DNA from: Nocardioides psychrotolerans | GTDB lineage: Bacteria > Actinomycetota > Actinomycetes > Propionibacteriales > Nocardioidaceae | DNA: 59,404 nt | Direction of reading: 5' to 3' | Assembly (NCBI RefSeq): GCF_900113685.1 | Contig: NZ_FOQG01000021.1 | Coordinates: 1-59,404 of the forward strand | Shown here: positions 15,501 through 22,937 of the stretch, piece after piece | Numbering within the stretch: position 1 is the first letter of the stretch | Layout of the letters: every line of letters begins with the position of its first letter | Notes under the pieces: generated by a model | What the model saw: the letters and a program-made list of their open reading frames with translations, nothing else | What the model was told of the DNA's origin: nothing | Databases searched by the model: none | Program-made: the position numbers and the translations under genes

Positions 15501-16339
15501 TCGAGGGTGATGGCCTTGCCGTCGGAGGTGAGTGGCTTGACCGCGCCGAGCGCCGTACGGCCGGAGGACTCACGCTTGAACCAGATGTTGGGCCACGCGG
15601 TGAAGCGGTGCCAGGCGACGCCCATGGTCAGGTTGGCCGAGATGACGATCAGCCAGATCATCGCGAGCAGGATCTTGAACATCGCGATCGCGATGATGAT
15701 GTTCTCGAGCGTGCCGATCGAGTCCTCACCGGTGGGATAGAGGTTGCCGAAGAGCTGGCTGATCGGGAAGTGGAAGCCGCTGTACTTGTCGGTCTCGCCG
15801 TGGGCCTGGCCGAGGTTGTGCTCGGCGCCGCGGATGAACAGGATCGCGCCGCCCTCGAGCAGCACCATGGCCTCGACGAAGTAGGCCTGCCACATCGTGG
15901 AGCCGAAGAAACGGCTCTTGCGACCGAGCGAGCGCGGGTGGTTCTTCTGGCGGTAGTAGATCAGGAAGAGGATGCCGACCGTGCTCAGCAGGCCGATGAC
16001 CTCGGAGACCCACTCGAAGAGGAAGAAGTGGCCGATGACCGGCAGAGCGAACTCGGGATCGAAGAGCTGGAAGTAGCCGGTGAAGACGGCCGAGGAGAGG
16101 ATGAGGAAGGCCAGGTAGACGAACCAGTGCATGATCCCGACGACGGTCCACTGGAGCATCCGCGTGTGGAGGAACGTCTCCTTGAACATCGTCACCGTGC
16201 GGGCCACCGGCTGGTCGGTGCGACCCACCGCCGGCTGCCCGATCTTCATGGTGGCGACCATGGACCGCACGGCGCGCGTGGTCAGGACCACGGCGACGGC
16301 GGTGAAGGCCAGCGAGATGACGATGGCGACGGTCTGCAT
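12578..16339 (-). CDS. EtfD-like membrane iron-sulfur reductase with long repetitive C-terminal tail
   Basis: A 1253-residue membrane protein related to HdrD/GlpC-type iron-sulfur reductases. The closest match I can name is actinobacterial EtfD, which passes electrons from electron-transfer flavoprotein (fatty-acid beta-oxidation) toward the quinone pool. About five membrane helices lie in the first 240 residues. Two ferredoxin-type 4Fe-4S motifs follow, CTECGRCQSQCP (Cys310-Cys320) and CTSCGACVQQCP (Cys401-Cys411). Two CCG-type domains come next, the second with RSFCCGAGGARMW. From about residue 750 the chain is an Ala/Pro/Glu/Lys-rich tail of some 500 residues, punctuated by seven SLFD motifs (GGSLFDLGGD type), the last at the very C-terminus. 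The core alone would be a normal-length protein. A hairpin follows the gene. Confidence 0.88.
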   Translation of the reverse strand: MQTVAIVISLAFTAVAVVLTTRAVRSMVATMKIGQPAVGRTDQPVARTVTMFKETFLHTRMLQWTVVGIMHWFVYLAFLILSSAVFTGYFQLFDPEFALPVIGHFFLFEWVSEVIGLLSTVGILFLIYYRQKNHPRSLGRKSRFFGSTMWQAYFVEAMVLLEGGAILFIRGAEHNLGQAHGETDKYSGFHFPISQLFGNLYPTGEDSIGTLENIIIAIAMFKILLAMIWLIVISANLTMGVAWHRFTAWPNIWFKRESSGRTALGAVKPLTSDGKAITLDDVDDLDEDSKLGVGAIEDFSWKGILDFTTCTECGRCQSQCPAWNTEKPLSPKLLITALRDHAYAKAPYLQAAEGDRAALLEGNDTLQKEVDRPLVGDTGDDWFYNPESGAAVIDPDVLWNCTSCGACVQQCPVDIEHVDHIIDMRRYAVLVESNFPAELNGLFKGLENKGNPWNMSPSARLDWAKGLDFEVKVVGADPELGGIESLDEVEWLFWVGCAGAYEDRAKKTTRAVAELLDMAGVSFGVLGNGETCTGDPARRAGNEFVFQGLAQQNVEVLTEAKAKKVVSTCAHCFNTLKNEYKDFGIELEVVHHTQLLNRLVREGKLTPVKDGEGAHKRSITYHDPCYIGRHNGVYTPPRELLQVLPGAEFVEMERNSERSFCCGAGGARMWMEENIGERININRTVEAVGTGADQIAVGCPFCRVMLSDGLTMQQSKGEAREEVEVLDIAQMLLASVKGQVATKVKPGSAAAAAAPAAKAAPPEAAPAESAPEQDVATKAEPEAGDETITEDTVTETADAGPLAKASGGSSLFDTPEAKAPAATADPESSVAEEAEAAPKPAAASGGSLFDLGGDDEPAAKAAPAEKAPEKAAEPKTSEPAAAAPAKAEPADDLASGGSLFDLGGDETPAAPPKTEPAAKAEPEAKAEPEAKAEPEAAAPAKVEPEPAAKPTADLGFGGSLFDLSADEPAAPAAPAAKAEPQATEPEAAEPEPAAEPVAEEKPAAKAAPKPAAKPVADLGSGGSLFDIASPESAAPAPAAKAEPTPEPEPEAAAEPAEETESEAPVEDTPVEEAPAAKAEPAAPAAQPSTEIPVGGSLFDIVAAEPAPAPAKPAEPAEPAEPAEPAEPAEPEAKSEPEPAAEPEAKDEPEPEPTEAAEPATDLSPGAALSAAATAVASTEEPKPAATAEPEAAAEADETPAEPETQPEAAVEAEADVPAKEPKADEKPQPVSSGEAHQPKTDVEISDSGSLFDL
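12953..13006. repeat. Six perfect copies of a 9-bp unit inside the EtfD-like gene
   Basis: CTCAGCCGG is repeated six times without change. On the coding strand it encodes Pro-Ala-Glu repeats in the low-complexity tail. Each unit keeps the frame, so copy-number slippage would only change tail length. Confidence 0.9.
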
Positions 16340-16443
16340 GCGCGAGGACTCCTCGTGGATCGGGTGCCGACGAGAGCGACCGGCGGAGTGAGCCTATGGG
16401 GCCACGCCTCGCCCGTCAGTCCCTCGCGGGGGTGAGAAGAATC

Positions 16444-19014
16444 CTACCGACTGGTAACTTGCCGGACCTTCCCGGCCTCGGTGAAGGTCACGCCCATCAT
16501 CACCTTCGGGTCGGTCGCGCTCCGCGCGCAGAAGGCGTACGACGTGCCCAGACGCTGGTAGGGCTGGCCGACCGCCTGCATCACGGCGCGCGTGGTCATG
16601 CCGCGGCGCACGAGCCGCTCGACCGTGGCGACCGGCTTGCGCAGGCCGGGGTTGCGGCACGAGTCGGCGGCGATCCCCTCGGTGCGCTCCCACATCTGCA
16701 GGTAGGCCTCGGCGCCCCGCGTCATGTCGTCCACGATCGCCGCACCCTGACCACCGGCGACCTTGCGCAGGTCCTCGATCCAGTCGGGGTAGAGGCCGTA
16801 CTGCGCGACCCCGTCGCGGTTGATGTCATAGACCCGCTGGCCGGCGCGCTGGCGCTTGATCGTGATCCCGTTGAGGCCCCGGAAGGGGTACGTCACCTTG
16901 TTGGCGACGTTCGTCCCGCGGGGGGATCCCTGGGCGCCGAGGCCGTTGATGTCGGCACCGAAGCCCATGCCGTAGTAGAAGCGCTTGTCCGCCCAGCCGA
17001 GGTGGCGGCGCCACTTCTCGACGAACCCGGTCGAGTCGCCGGCGTAGGGCGTGATGAAACCGCCGAGCTTGTAGATCCGGGGATAGGTGTCAGGAGTCGA
17101 CCAGGAGTGGCTGGAGATGATGCCGGGGTAGTTCATCCGGGCGATCTGGTCGACCGCGGCCTTGCGGGCCATCACGCTGAGGTGGTCGGGGTCGAAGATC
17201 ATCTTGCGCTTCACCAGTCCGGTGATGGTCTTCTCGCCGAGCGTGGTGAGGCCGCGCGCATTGCAGTGCGCGGGCGGGCCGTAGAGCGGGATGGCGGGGA
17301 GGACCGGTCCGAACAGCTGACCGACCGCACCGAAGAGCGCGTCCTGCTGCTGAGGGTCGATCTCGGGCACGGCCAGCTGGGGCCGGTCGGTGCTCTCCCC
17401 GTCTGCCGGGTCGCAGCTCTTCATGTCCCAGAAGGTGCCGGTCTCCAGGAAGTTGGCGCCGTTGATGACCACGCCGGTCTCACCGGCATCGCCGGCGACC
17501 CCGGCGAGCGCGTTGTCGAACTTGTTGACCAGCTCCATCTGCCGCACGCCCATGGCGTAGACCTCGTCGAGCTGGCGGTCGATCTCGGCGGCGTCGCACG
17601 CCGGCACCTCGGTCGGCCCGACGCGCTTGAACGTGCAGCCGAAAGGCACGCTGGTCTCGATGCCCATGATGACGGCCATCTTCCCCTGGTTGATGACCTT
17701 GCGGGCCTGGAAGGGGTTGGTGACGATCCGGTAGAAGCCCTTGCCGGGGCCACCGAACTGCGCGTCGATGTAGTCCTGGAAGTTGTGCATCTGCCGGGCC
17801 TGCAGGCGCACGGAGTCCATGTCGTCGCACGAGTTGCGCTTGAGGGGGTAGACCTCGCACAGCTTGTTGTTCTCCACGAGCAGGTTGACGAAGAGTCGCT
17901 GGCCGCCGCGCCAGGCGCGCTCCATCCAGCGGTAGTAGGTGCCCTCGTGGGTCAGTGACTCCGGGGCCGGCCAGTCCTTGAAGGTCGGCCAGCCCACCGG
18001 GTCGTGACTGGGCTCCCCGGACAGGAACGTCTCCAGCGCGGCTCCGTTGCCGCCTGTGAGCGTGTGGTCCTCGCAGTCGACCAGGGCGTAGGGCGCGCCG
18101 TACCTGTCCCAGGGCTTGCCACAGTGGGCCTCGCCGCCGAGGAACTCGAAGGCCATCCCGTGGGTGTGGGTGTCGACGTAGCCGCGCACCTCCTGGAAGG
18201 AGGAGACACCGCCGTGCGGGTTGCCGGCGATGTCGATCTGCGACTCGGGGTAGGCGGTGCAGCCGCGGGTGAGCTCCAGGCGGAACGCGGTGGGGCTGCT
18301 CCCGGTGGTCAACGTCGTCCCCGCCGCGCGCAGGTCGCGGCCCCCGCTGAGGGTGAAGGTGAAGCCCCGGCCGCTCTGGCGCACCGTCCAGTCCGAGTCG
18401 GGGCTCGGCTCGGTGTCGAGCCCGCCGGCCGCGAGGAAGTCGCGCTTCGTGCCGAACACGAGGTAGCTGCCGAGGTCGGTGGCCTTGAAGTAGAACGGTG
18501 CTGCCTGGGCCCGCGAGATGCCGGCGAGCGCGACACCGTCGCCAGAGCCGGCCCGGCGGACGTAGCGGCCACCGGGGGCGCGCAGGGCGTAGCAGCCGCC
18601 GGCCATCGCGTAGCGGGTCGCCGGGACCGCGGTGCGCTTCGAGAGCAGCGAGAGGCGCCGCAGCTGCGGGTCGGGGAGCGTGCGCTGGCTCGCGACGTAC
18701 GCCGCGGCGGCCCGGCGCTGGGCGGCCGAGGTCGGGTCCTGGGCGTCGGCGCCGACCTCGCCGGCTCGCGAGATCGCGTTCTTGGTGGTGGAGTCAGCGT
18801 GATCGTGCCCGTCTCCGTGGGCCCCGGGGGCGTCCACGTGGGGGCGCGACTCGAGGGCCGCGGCGCTGCCGCTGCCGGCGTCGTAGGAGTCCCAGAGGCT
18901 GGTCGAGCGCTGCCCGAAGGTCGGGACCGCCTGGAGGGCCACGACGAGGATCGTGCCCGCGGCCACGGCCGTCCACGCGAGCTGTCGTCGGGGTCGGTGG
19001 TCGGGTGCGCGCAT
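16444..19014 (-). CDS. Secreted metal-dependent hydrolase, membrane-dipeptidase-like
   Basis: An 856-residue exported protein. The N-terminus has a basic start and a hydrophobic segment (QLAWTAVAAGTILVVALQAV), then a His/Asp-rich stretch GDGHDHADS. Residues of about 145-255 look like a beta-trefoil or fascin-like module (GCYALRAPGGRYVRR, FGTKRDFLAAGG). The catalytic TIM barrel starts with GYVDTHTHGMAFEFLGG near residue 278. It later carries GIETSVPFG, KRKMIFDPDHLSVMARKA, GIISSHSWS and YYGMGFGADINGLG, in the order of dipeptidase/amidohydrolase metal ligands. A C-terminal segment (SYAFCARS) may hold a disulfide-linked small domain. Substrate is unknown. It appears to be monocistronic. Confidence 0.75.
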   Translation of the reverse strand: MRAPDHRPRRQLAWTAVAAGTILVVALQAVPTFGQRSTSLWDSYDAGSGSAAALESRPHVDAPGAHGDGHDHADSTTKNAISRAGEVGADAQDPTSAAQRRAAAAYVASQRTLPDPQLRRLSLLSKRTAVPATRYAMAGGCYALRAPGGRYVRRAGSGDGVALAGISRAQAAPFYFKATDLGSYLVFGTKRDFLAAGGLDTEPSPDSDWTVRQSGRGFTFTLSGGRDLRAAGTTLTTGSSPTAFRLELTRGCTAYPESQIDIAGNPHGGVSSFQEVRGYVDTHTHGMAFEFLGGEAHCGKPWDRYGAPYALVDCEDHTLTGGNGAALETFLSGEPSHDPVGWPTFKDWPAPESLTHEGTYYRWMERAWRGGQRLFVNLLVENNKLCEVYPLKRNSCDDMDSVRLQARQMHNFQDYIDAQFGGPGKGFYRIVTNPFQARKVINQGKMAVIMGIETSVPFGCTFKRVGPTEVPACDAAEIDRQLDEVYAMGVRQMELVNKFDNALAGVAGDAGETGVVINGANFLETGTFWDMKSCDPADGESTDRPQLAVPEIDPQQQDALFGAVGQLFGPVLPAIPLYGPPAHCNARGLTTLGEKTITGLVKRKMIFDPDHLSVMARKAAVDQIARMNYPGIISSHSWSTPDTYPRIYKLGGFITPYAGDSTGFVEKWRRHLGWADKRFYYGMGFGADINGLGAQGSPRGTNVANKVTYPFRGLNGITIKRQRAGQRVYDINRDGVAQYGLYPDWIEDLRKVAGGQGAAIVDDMTRGAEAYLQMWERTEGIAADSCRNPGLRKPVATVERLVRRGMTTRAVMQAVGQPYQRLGTSYAFCARSATDPKVMMGVTFTEAGKVRQVTSR

Positions 19015-19096
19015 GTGCTCTCCTGGCTCGGGTCACGACAGGATCACCCACGACGAGGACGCTGTCGAGGGTTGCAACGCGCCAGGGTGGTCCCGG

Positions 19097-19843
19097 TTAC
19101 GCGCGCCCGCTGATCCGCCGGGTCAGGACGGCCGCCGTCTGCTGGATCTCGTCGACCAGCATCGGTGCCGGATCGCCCTCGAAGGTGACGGCGACGGCAG
19201 CCACCGGGTGTCCGTTGTGGTCGAGCACGGCCGCGGCGATGCTCGCGAAACCCGGGGTGACCTCGCTGTCCTCGACGGCGTGGCCCCGCCGTCGTACGTC
19301 GGTCAGCAGCGAGCGCAGGGCGCTCAGGCTCCGCGGCCCCCTGCCGGTCCGGTCGACGAACGCGCCGGGGAAGGGGTAGAGCGCGCGGACCTGCGCTGTG
19401 GGCAGGCCGGCCAGGAGGGCCCGCCCGCTGGCGGTCAGGTGTGCCGGAAGGCGTACGCCGATGTCGGTGACCAGCGGAGGGCGGCTGGGAGCGCGCTCCT
19501 CGACCACGTAGAGGACATCGCGGCCGTGCAGCACCGCGAGGTGTGCGGACTCACCGATGCGGTCCACGAGGGAGGCCAGCTGGTGGCGGGCGATGCGCTG
19601 CAGCGGCGCCTGCCGGGAGTAGCCGCTGCCGACCTCGAAGGCCGCGACGCCGAGGCCGTAGCGCCGCTCCTCGACGAGGTGGACGACGTAGCCTTCGGCG
19701 ATCATCGCCGTGAGCAGGTGGTAGGCGGTGCTGCGCGGCAGGTCGCACTCCCGCCCTATCCGCTCAAGGGGGACCGGGTCGGGCTGGCTGGCGAGGAAGG
19801 TGAGGACCTTGAGCGCGCGCGTGGCTGCGGGGACCTGGGTCAT
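19097..19843 (-). CDS. IclR-family transcriptional regulator
   Basis: A 248-residue one-component regulator. The N-terminal winged helix (about 5-65) includes ATRALKVLTFLAS, LERIGRECDLPRSTAYHLLTAMI and GYVV. The C-terminal ligand-binding domain contains LVDRIGESAHLAVLHGRDVLYV, VRLPAHLTASGRALLAGL and VTPGFASIAAAVLDHNGHPVAAVAVT, all typical of IclR effector domains. It lies 1.5 kb before hutH but points away, with a secreted-protein gene between them. IclR-type HutR proteins control histidine use in some corynebacteria, so a role as hut regulator is an attractive inference, supported by palindromes upstream of hutH and of the 34.3 kb operon. This is not proven by the sequence. Confidence 0.9.
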   Translation of the reverse strand: MTQVPAATRALKVLTFLASQPDPVPLERIGRECDLPRSTAYHLLTAMIAEGYVVHLVEERRYGLGVAAFEVGSGYSRQAPLQRIARHQLASLVDRIGESAHLAVLHGRDVLYVVEERAPSRPPLVTDIGVRLPAHLTASGRALLAGLPTAQVRALYPFPGAFVDRTGRGPRSLSALRSLLTDVRRRGHAVEDSEVTPGFASIAAAVLDHNGHPVAAVAVTFEGDPAPMLVDEIQQTAAVLTRRISGRA

Positions 19844-19869
19844 GGGGCTTTCAACCTAGCGTTGCCGCG

Positions 19870-19901
19870 GGTGGTGGCGGGGCCTCGGCCCCACCACCAC
19901 C
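19870..19901 (-). terminator. GC-rich hairpin after the choice-of-anchor-P-type gene
   Basis: Arms GGTGGTGGCGGGGCC and GGCCCCACCACCACC pair at 14 of 15 positions around a two-base TC loop. The hairpin lies about 20 bases past the stop of the gene at 19921-21195 and before the IclR gene on the same strand. No U-tract is present. Confidence 0.7.
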
Positions 19902-19920
19902 TCACGTCCCCAGGGAGGGA

Positions 19921-21195
19921 TCAGCCCTTGCGGACCTGCAGCTCGGCCATGCCGAGGTCGACGACGGCGCCGGAGCCGTCGAGCAGCGTGAGCCGCAGCG
20001 CGATGACCGAGATGCCGTTCTTGATCTTGCGCACGATGCGCTGCTGGATCTTCACCAGGCCCGGGATCTCGATGACGCCGCTCTCCGGGAAGAAGCGGGG
20101 CTCACCGTTGGAGATGATCGAGCCGATGGTGGCGGTGACGTTGCGGACCAGGCTGTCGCCCTTGCGCGTCACGTTGGCCTGGGCCACGATTGAGTTGATC
20201 ACCAGGGCGCCGTCACCGAGGTTGACCTTCGCGATGTTGGCCAGCTCGTAGCCCGAGCCCGAGCCCTTGACCTGGCGGGCCTTCTGGTTGGTGTCGATGC
20301 CGCGCACGACGATCTGGTCACCGAGGTTGACGCGGGCCGCGGCCCTGGTCAGCTCCTTGCCGTTGGTGCCCTTGCAGGGCATCAGCGACAGGGGGGTCCG
20401 CCCGGACTTCACGGTCTCGCCCAGGCCGCGGGCACGGGTGCCGGCCGAGTAGCCGCGGAAGGTCCCGAACGGAGCACCCTTCTGGATCTTGGTCGCGGTG
20501 TGGGCGACCTTGGCGAGGGTGTCCGACGGGAAGACCCTGATGTTGATGGCGTCGGCCGCGGCGCGCACGCCGTCGATGATCTTCGCGCTCACCTCGTTGC
20601 CGATGGTGATCCGGGCCAGGCCGGGGATCTCCAGCGGCTGTCCCGGTGTCGGGATCTCGAGCTCCTGCGGCTCACCGCCGGCGGGCGTCAGGACGATGCG
20701 CGCCACGCTGGTGTCGGTCTCGGTCTTGAAGCCCGTGCCGGTGTGGAAGGCCCGCGACATGGAGCGGACGCCCTCGATCGACAGGGTGCCCGACGAGCCC
20801 TCGGCGATGAGGACCTCGGCGATCGAGTGGGTGGCGTAAGCGGAGACGACGGAGCCCTGCTTCTCGGTCCAGGCCCGCGTGCGTACGCCGCTGACGGTGC
20901 CGAGGCCGGGGACCTCCACCTGCGCCTCGAAGTTGCTGCGCATCACGCCGGCGCGGACCGTGCAACCGATCGCCGTGTAGGCGGTGTTGTCGGAGCTGGC
21001 CGGCACCTGGCCTCCGGTCACGAGAGTCCCGAAACCGGTGGCGTTGAGGGCAAAGTTGGTCTTGACGATCTGACGGGCGAGGTCGGGACTGCCGACGACG
21101 GCCGTGGCGGGGGTTGCGGTGGCCAGCGCCGTGAGGGCGAGGGTCGCAGTGGCGACGATGGCGCCGAATCGGATCTGGTGTCGCAAGGGAATCAC
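19921..21195 (-). CDS. Secreted choice-of-anchor-P-type protein
   Basis: A 424-residue exported protein with a clear signal peptide (basic MIPLRHQIRFG, hydrophobic core to LATATPATA, cleavage near residue 32). The mature chain is rich in beta-strand segments and resembles 'choice-of-anchor P' proteins of actinobacteria. Examples are VKTNFALNATGFGTLVTGG, DNTAYTAIGCTVRAGVM and a second half with GSGYELANIAKVNLGDGALVINSIVAQA. No catalytic motif is visible; a surface or matrix role is likely. Transcription ends at the hairpin at 19870-19901. Its start lies 200 bases from divergent hutH, so the two may share a control region. Confidence 0.78.
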   Translation of the reverse strand: MIPLRHQIRFGAIVATATLALTALATATPATAVVGSPDLARQIVKTNFALNATGFGTLVTGGQVPASSDNTAYTAIGCTVRAGVMRSNFEAQVEVPGLGTVSGVRTRAWTEKQGSVVSAYATHSIAEVLIAEGSSGTLSIEGVRSMSRAFHTGTGFKTETDTSVARIVLTPAGGEPQELEIPTPGQPLEIPGLARITIGNEVSAKIIDGVRAAADAINIRVFPSDTLAKVAHTATKIQKGAPFGTFRGYSAGTRARGLGETVKSGRTPLSLMPCKGTNGKELTRAAARVNLGDQIVVRGIDTNQKARQVKGSGSGYELANIAKVNLGDGALVINSIVAQANVTRKGDSLVRNVTATIGSIISNGEPRFFPESGVIEIPGLVKIQQRIVRKIKNGISVIALRLTLLDGSGAVVDLGMAELQVRKG

Positions 21196-21318
21196 TCCTG
21201 GTGTGTGGATGACGAGCGGCCCCCAGCCCCGAGAGCGTGATGCAGTGCATCCGCCGGGCTTTCTTGCTCAAACCACTAGTACCCCTCTTGGGGGAAATCC
21301 ATACCTATGCAAACCGCG

Positions 21319-21341
21319 GTCTCACATCTCGGATTCGAGAC
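21319..21341. promoter_or_regulatory. Putative hut operator upstream of hutH
   Basis: A GTCTC...GAGAC inverted structure whose core is TCTCGGATTCGAGA (21327-21340), 55 bases before hutH. A near-identical core, TCTCGGATGTGAGA, lies before the M20 peptidase gene at 34322-34335. The left flank TCTCACAT is the reverse complement of the ATGTGAGA half of that second site. The TCT-N8-AGA layout resembles what I recall of a corynebacterial IclR-type HutR motif. Confidence 0.6.
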
Positions 21342-21395
21342 TACGTCGGTCCTGCGGGTCTGGCGCCCGGGCGGAGGCAGGCATTGGATGGGGAC

Positions 21396-22937
21396 ATGTC
21401 TCCTGAAGTCGTCGTGGACGTCGGTCCGCTCTCCGTGTCCGAGGTCGTGTCGGTCGCCCGTGACGGAGCGGTGGTGCGGCTCGGCCCGGACGCCCTCGTC
21501 GCCCTTGCGCGGGCCCGCTCGGTCGTCGACGTGCTCGCCGCGGCCCCGACGCCTGTCTACGGCATCTCGACCGGCTTCGGGGCGCTGGCGACCCGGCACA
21601 TCCCTACCGACATGCGCGCCCAGCTCCAGCGCTCGCTGGTGCGCTCCCACGCGGCCGGCTCCGGCCCCGAGGTCGAGCGCGAGGTCGTGCGCGCGCTGAT
21701 GCTGCTGCGGCTCTCGACGCTCGCGACGGGGCACACCGGCGTACGCCCGGAGACGGCGCAGCTGCTCGCTTCGCTGCTGACGCACGGCATCACGCCGGTC
21801 GTCCACGAGTACGGCTCGCTCGGCTGCTCGGGCGACCTCGCACCGCTGGCCCACTGCGCGTTGGCGCTGATGGGCGAGGGGTCCGTGCGCGACGCGTCCG
21901 GGGAGCTGGTGCCGGCGGCGGACGCCCTCGCTGCAGCGGGGCTCACGCCCGTCGAGCTGGTGGCCAAGGAGGGCCTCGCGCTCATCAACGGCACCGACGG
22001 GATGCTCGGCATGCTGGCACTCGCGATCCACGACCTGCGCCTGTTGATGCGAACGGCGGACGTCGCGGCCGCGATGTCGGTCGAGGGCCAGCTGGGCACC
22101 GACCGCGTCTTCGCCGCCGATCTCCAGGCGATCCGGCCGCACCCCGGGCAGGCTGCCTCGGCGGCCAACCTCGTCGCCCTGCTCGCCGACTCCGGGATCG
22201 TCGCCTCGCACCGCGGACCCGACTGCAACCGGGTGCAGGACGCCTACTCGCTGCGCTGCTCGCCCCAGGTGCACGGTGGTGCGCGCGACACCCTCGAGCA
22301 CGCCGCTGTCGTGGCCGGCCGGGAGCTGGCGAGCGCCGTCGACAACCCGGTCGTGGTCGGCGACCGGGTGGAGAGCAACGGCAACTTCCACGGGGCGCCC
22401 GTGGCCTACGTGCTCGACTTCCTCGCGATCGTCACCGCCGACGTGGCCTCGATCAGCGAGCGGCGCACCGACCGCTTCCTCGACAAGGCCCGCAACCACG
22501 GGTTGCCGCCCTTCCTGGCCCACGACCCCGGGGTCGATAGCGGGCTGATGATCGCGCAGTACACCCAGGCCGCGATCGTCTCCGAGCTCAAGCGCCTCGC
22601 CAACCCGGCCTCGGTCGACTCGATCCCCTCCAGCGCCATGCAGGAGGACCACGTCTCGATGGGGTGGTCGGCCGCGCGCAAGCTCCGGCGTGCCGTGGAC
22701 GGGCTCACCCGGGTCGTGGCCATCGAGGTGATGACGGCTGCCCGTGCCCTCGACCTGCGCGCACCGCTCGCCGCGTCGCCGGCGACCAGTGCCGTCGTAC
22801 GACTGCTGCGGGAGGGGGGTGTCCCGGGGCCTGGTCCCGATCGGCACCTGTCGCCCGAGATCGAGGCCTGTGTGGAGCTGGTGCGCTCCGGGGCCGTCGT
22901 CCATGTCGTCGAAGAAGTGATCGGAGAGCTGCAGTGA
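21396..22937 (+). CDS. hutH: Histidine ammonia-lyase
   Basis: Removes ammonia from L-histidine to give urocanate, the first step of histidine degradation. The protein has 513 residues, the normal length. Family blocks are VYGISTGFGALA (about 54-65), the MIO-forming region EYGSLGCSGDLAPLAH (138-153), EGLALINGTDGMLGML, SVEGQLGTDRVF, CNRVQDAYSLRCSPQVHGG and VESNGNFHGAPVAY. The cofactor triad reads Cys144-Ser145-Gly146 where textbook enzymes have Ala-Ser-Gly. The ATG at 21396 follows a GGATGGGG ribosome-binding site and begins the conserved chain. The gene overlaps hutU by four bases (GTGA). A palindrome upstream is a candidate operator. Confidence 0.97.
   Translation: MSPEVVVDVGPLSVSEVVSVARDGAVVRLGPDALVALARARSVVDVLAAAPTPVYGISTGFGALATRHIPTDMRAQLQRSLVRSHAAGSGPEVEREVVRALMLLRLSTLATGHTGVRPETAQLLASLLTHGITPVVHEYGSLGCSGDLAPLAHCALALMGEGSVRDASGELVPAADALAAAGLTPVELVAKEGLALINGTDGMLGMLALAIHDLRLLMRTADVAAAMSVEGQLGTDRVFAADLQAIRPHPGQAASAANLVALLADSGIVASHRGPDCNRVQDAYSLRCSPQVHGGARDTLEHAAVVAGRELASAVDNPVVVGDRVESNGNFHGAPVAYVLDFLAIVTADVASISERRTDRFLDKARNHGLPPFLAHDPGVDSGLMIAQYTQAAIVSELKRLANPASVDSIPSSAMQEDHVSMGWSAARKLRRAVDGLTRVVAIEVMTAARALDLRAPLAASPATSAVVRLLREGGVPGPGPDRHLSPEIEACVELVRSGAVVHVVEEVIGELQ

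Noticed and set aside
14450..16435. 661-codon forward frame
   Set aside because: Antisense to the conserved membrane and iron-sulfur core of the EtfD-like gene.
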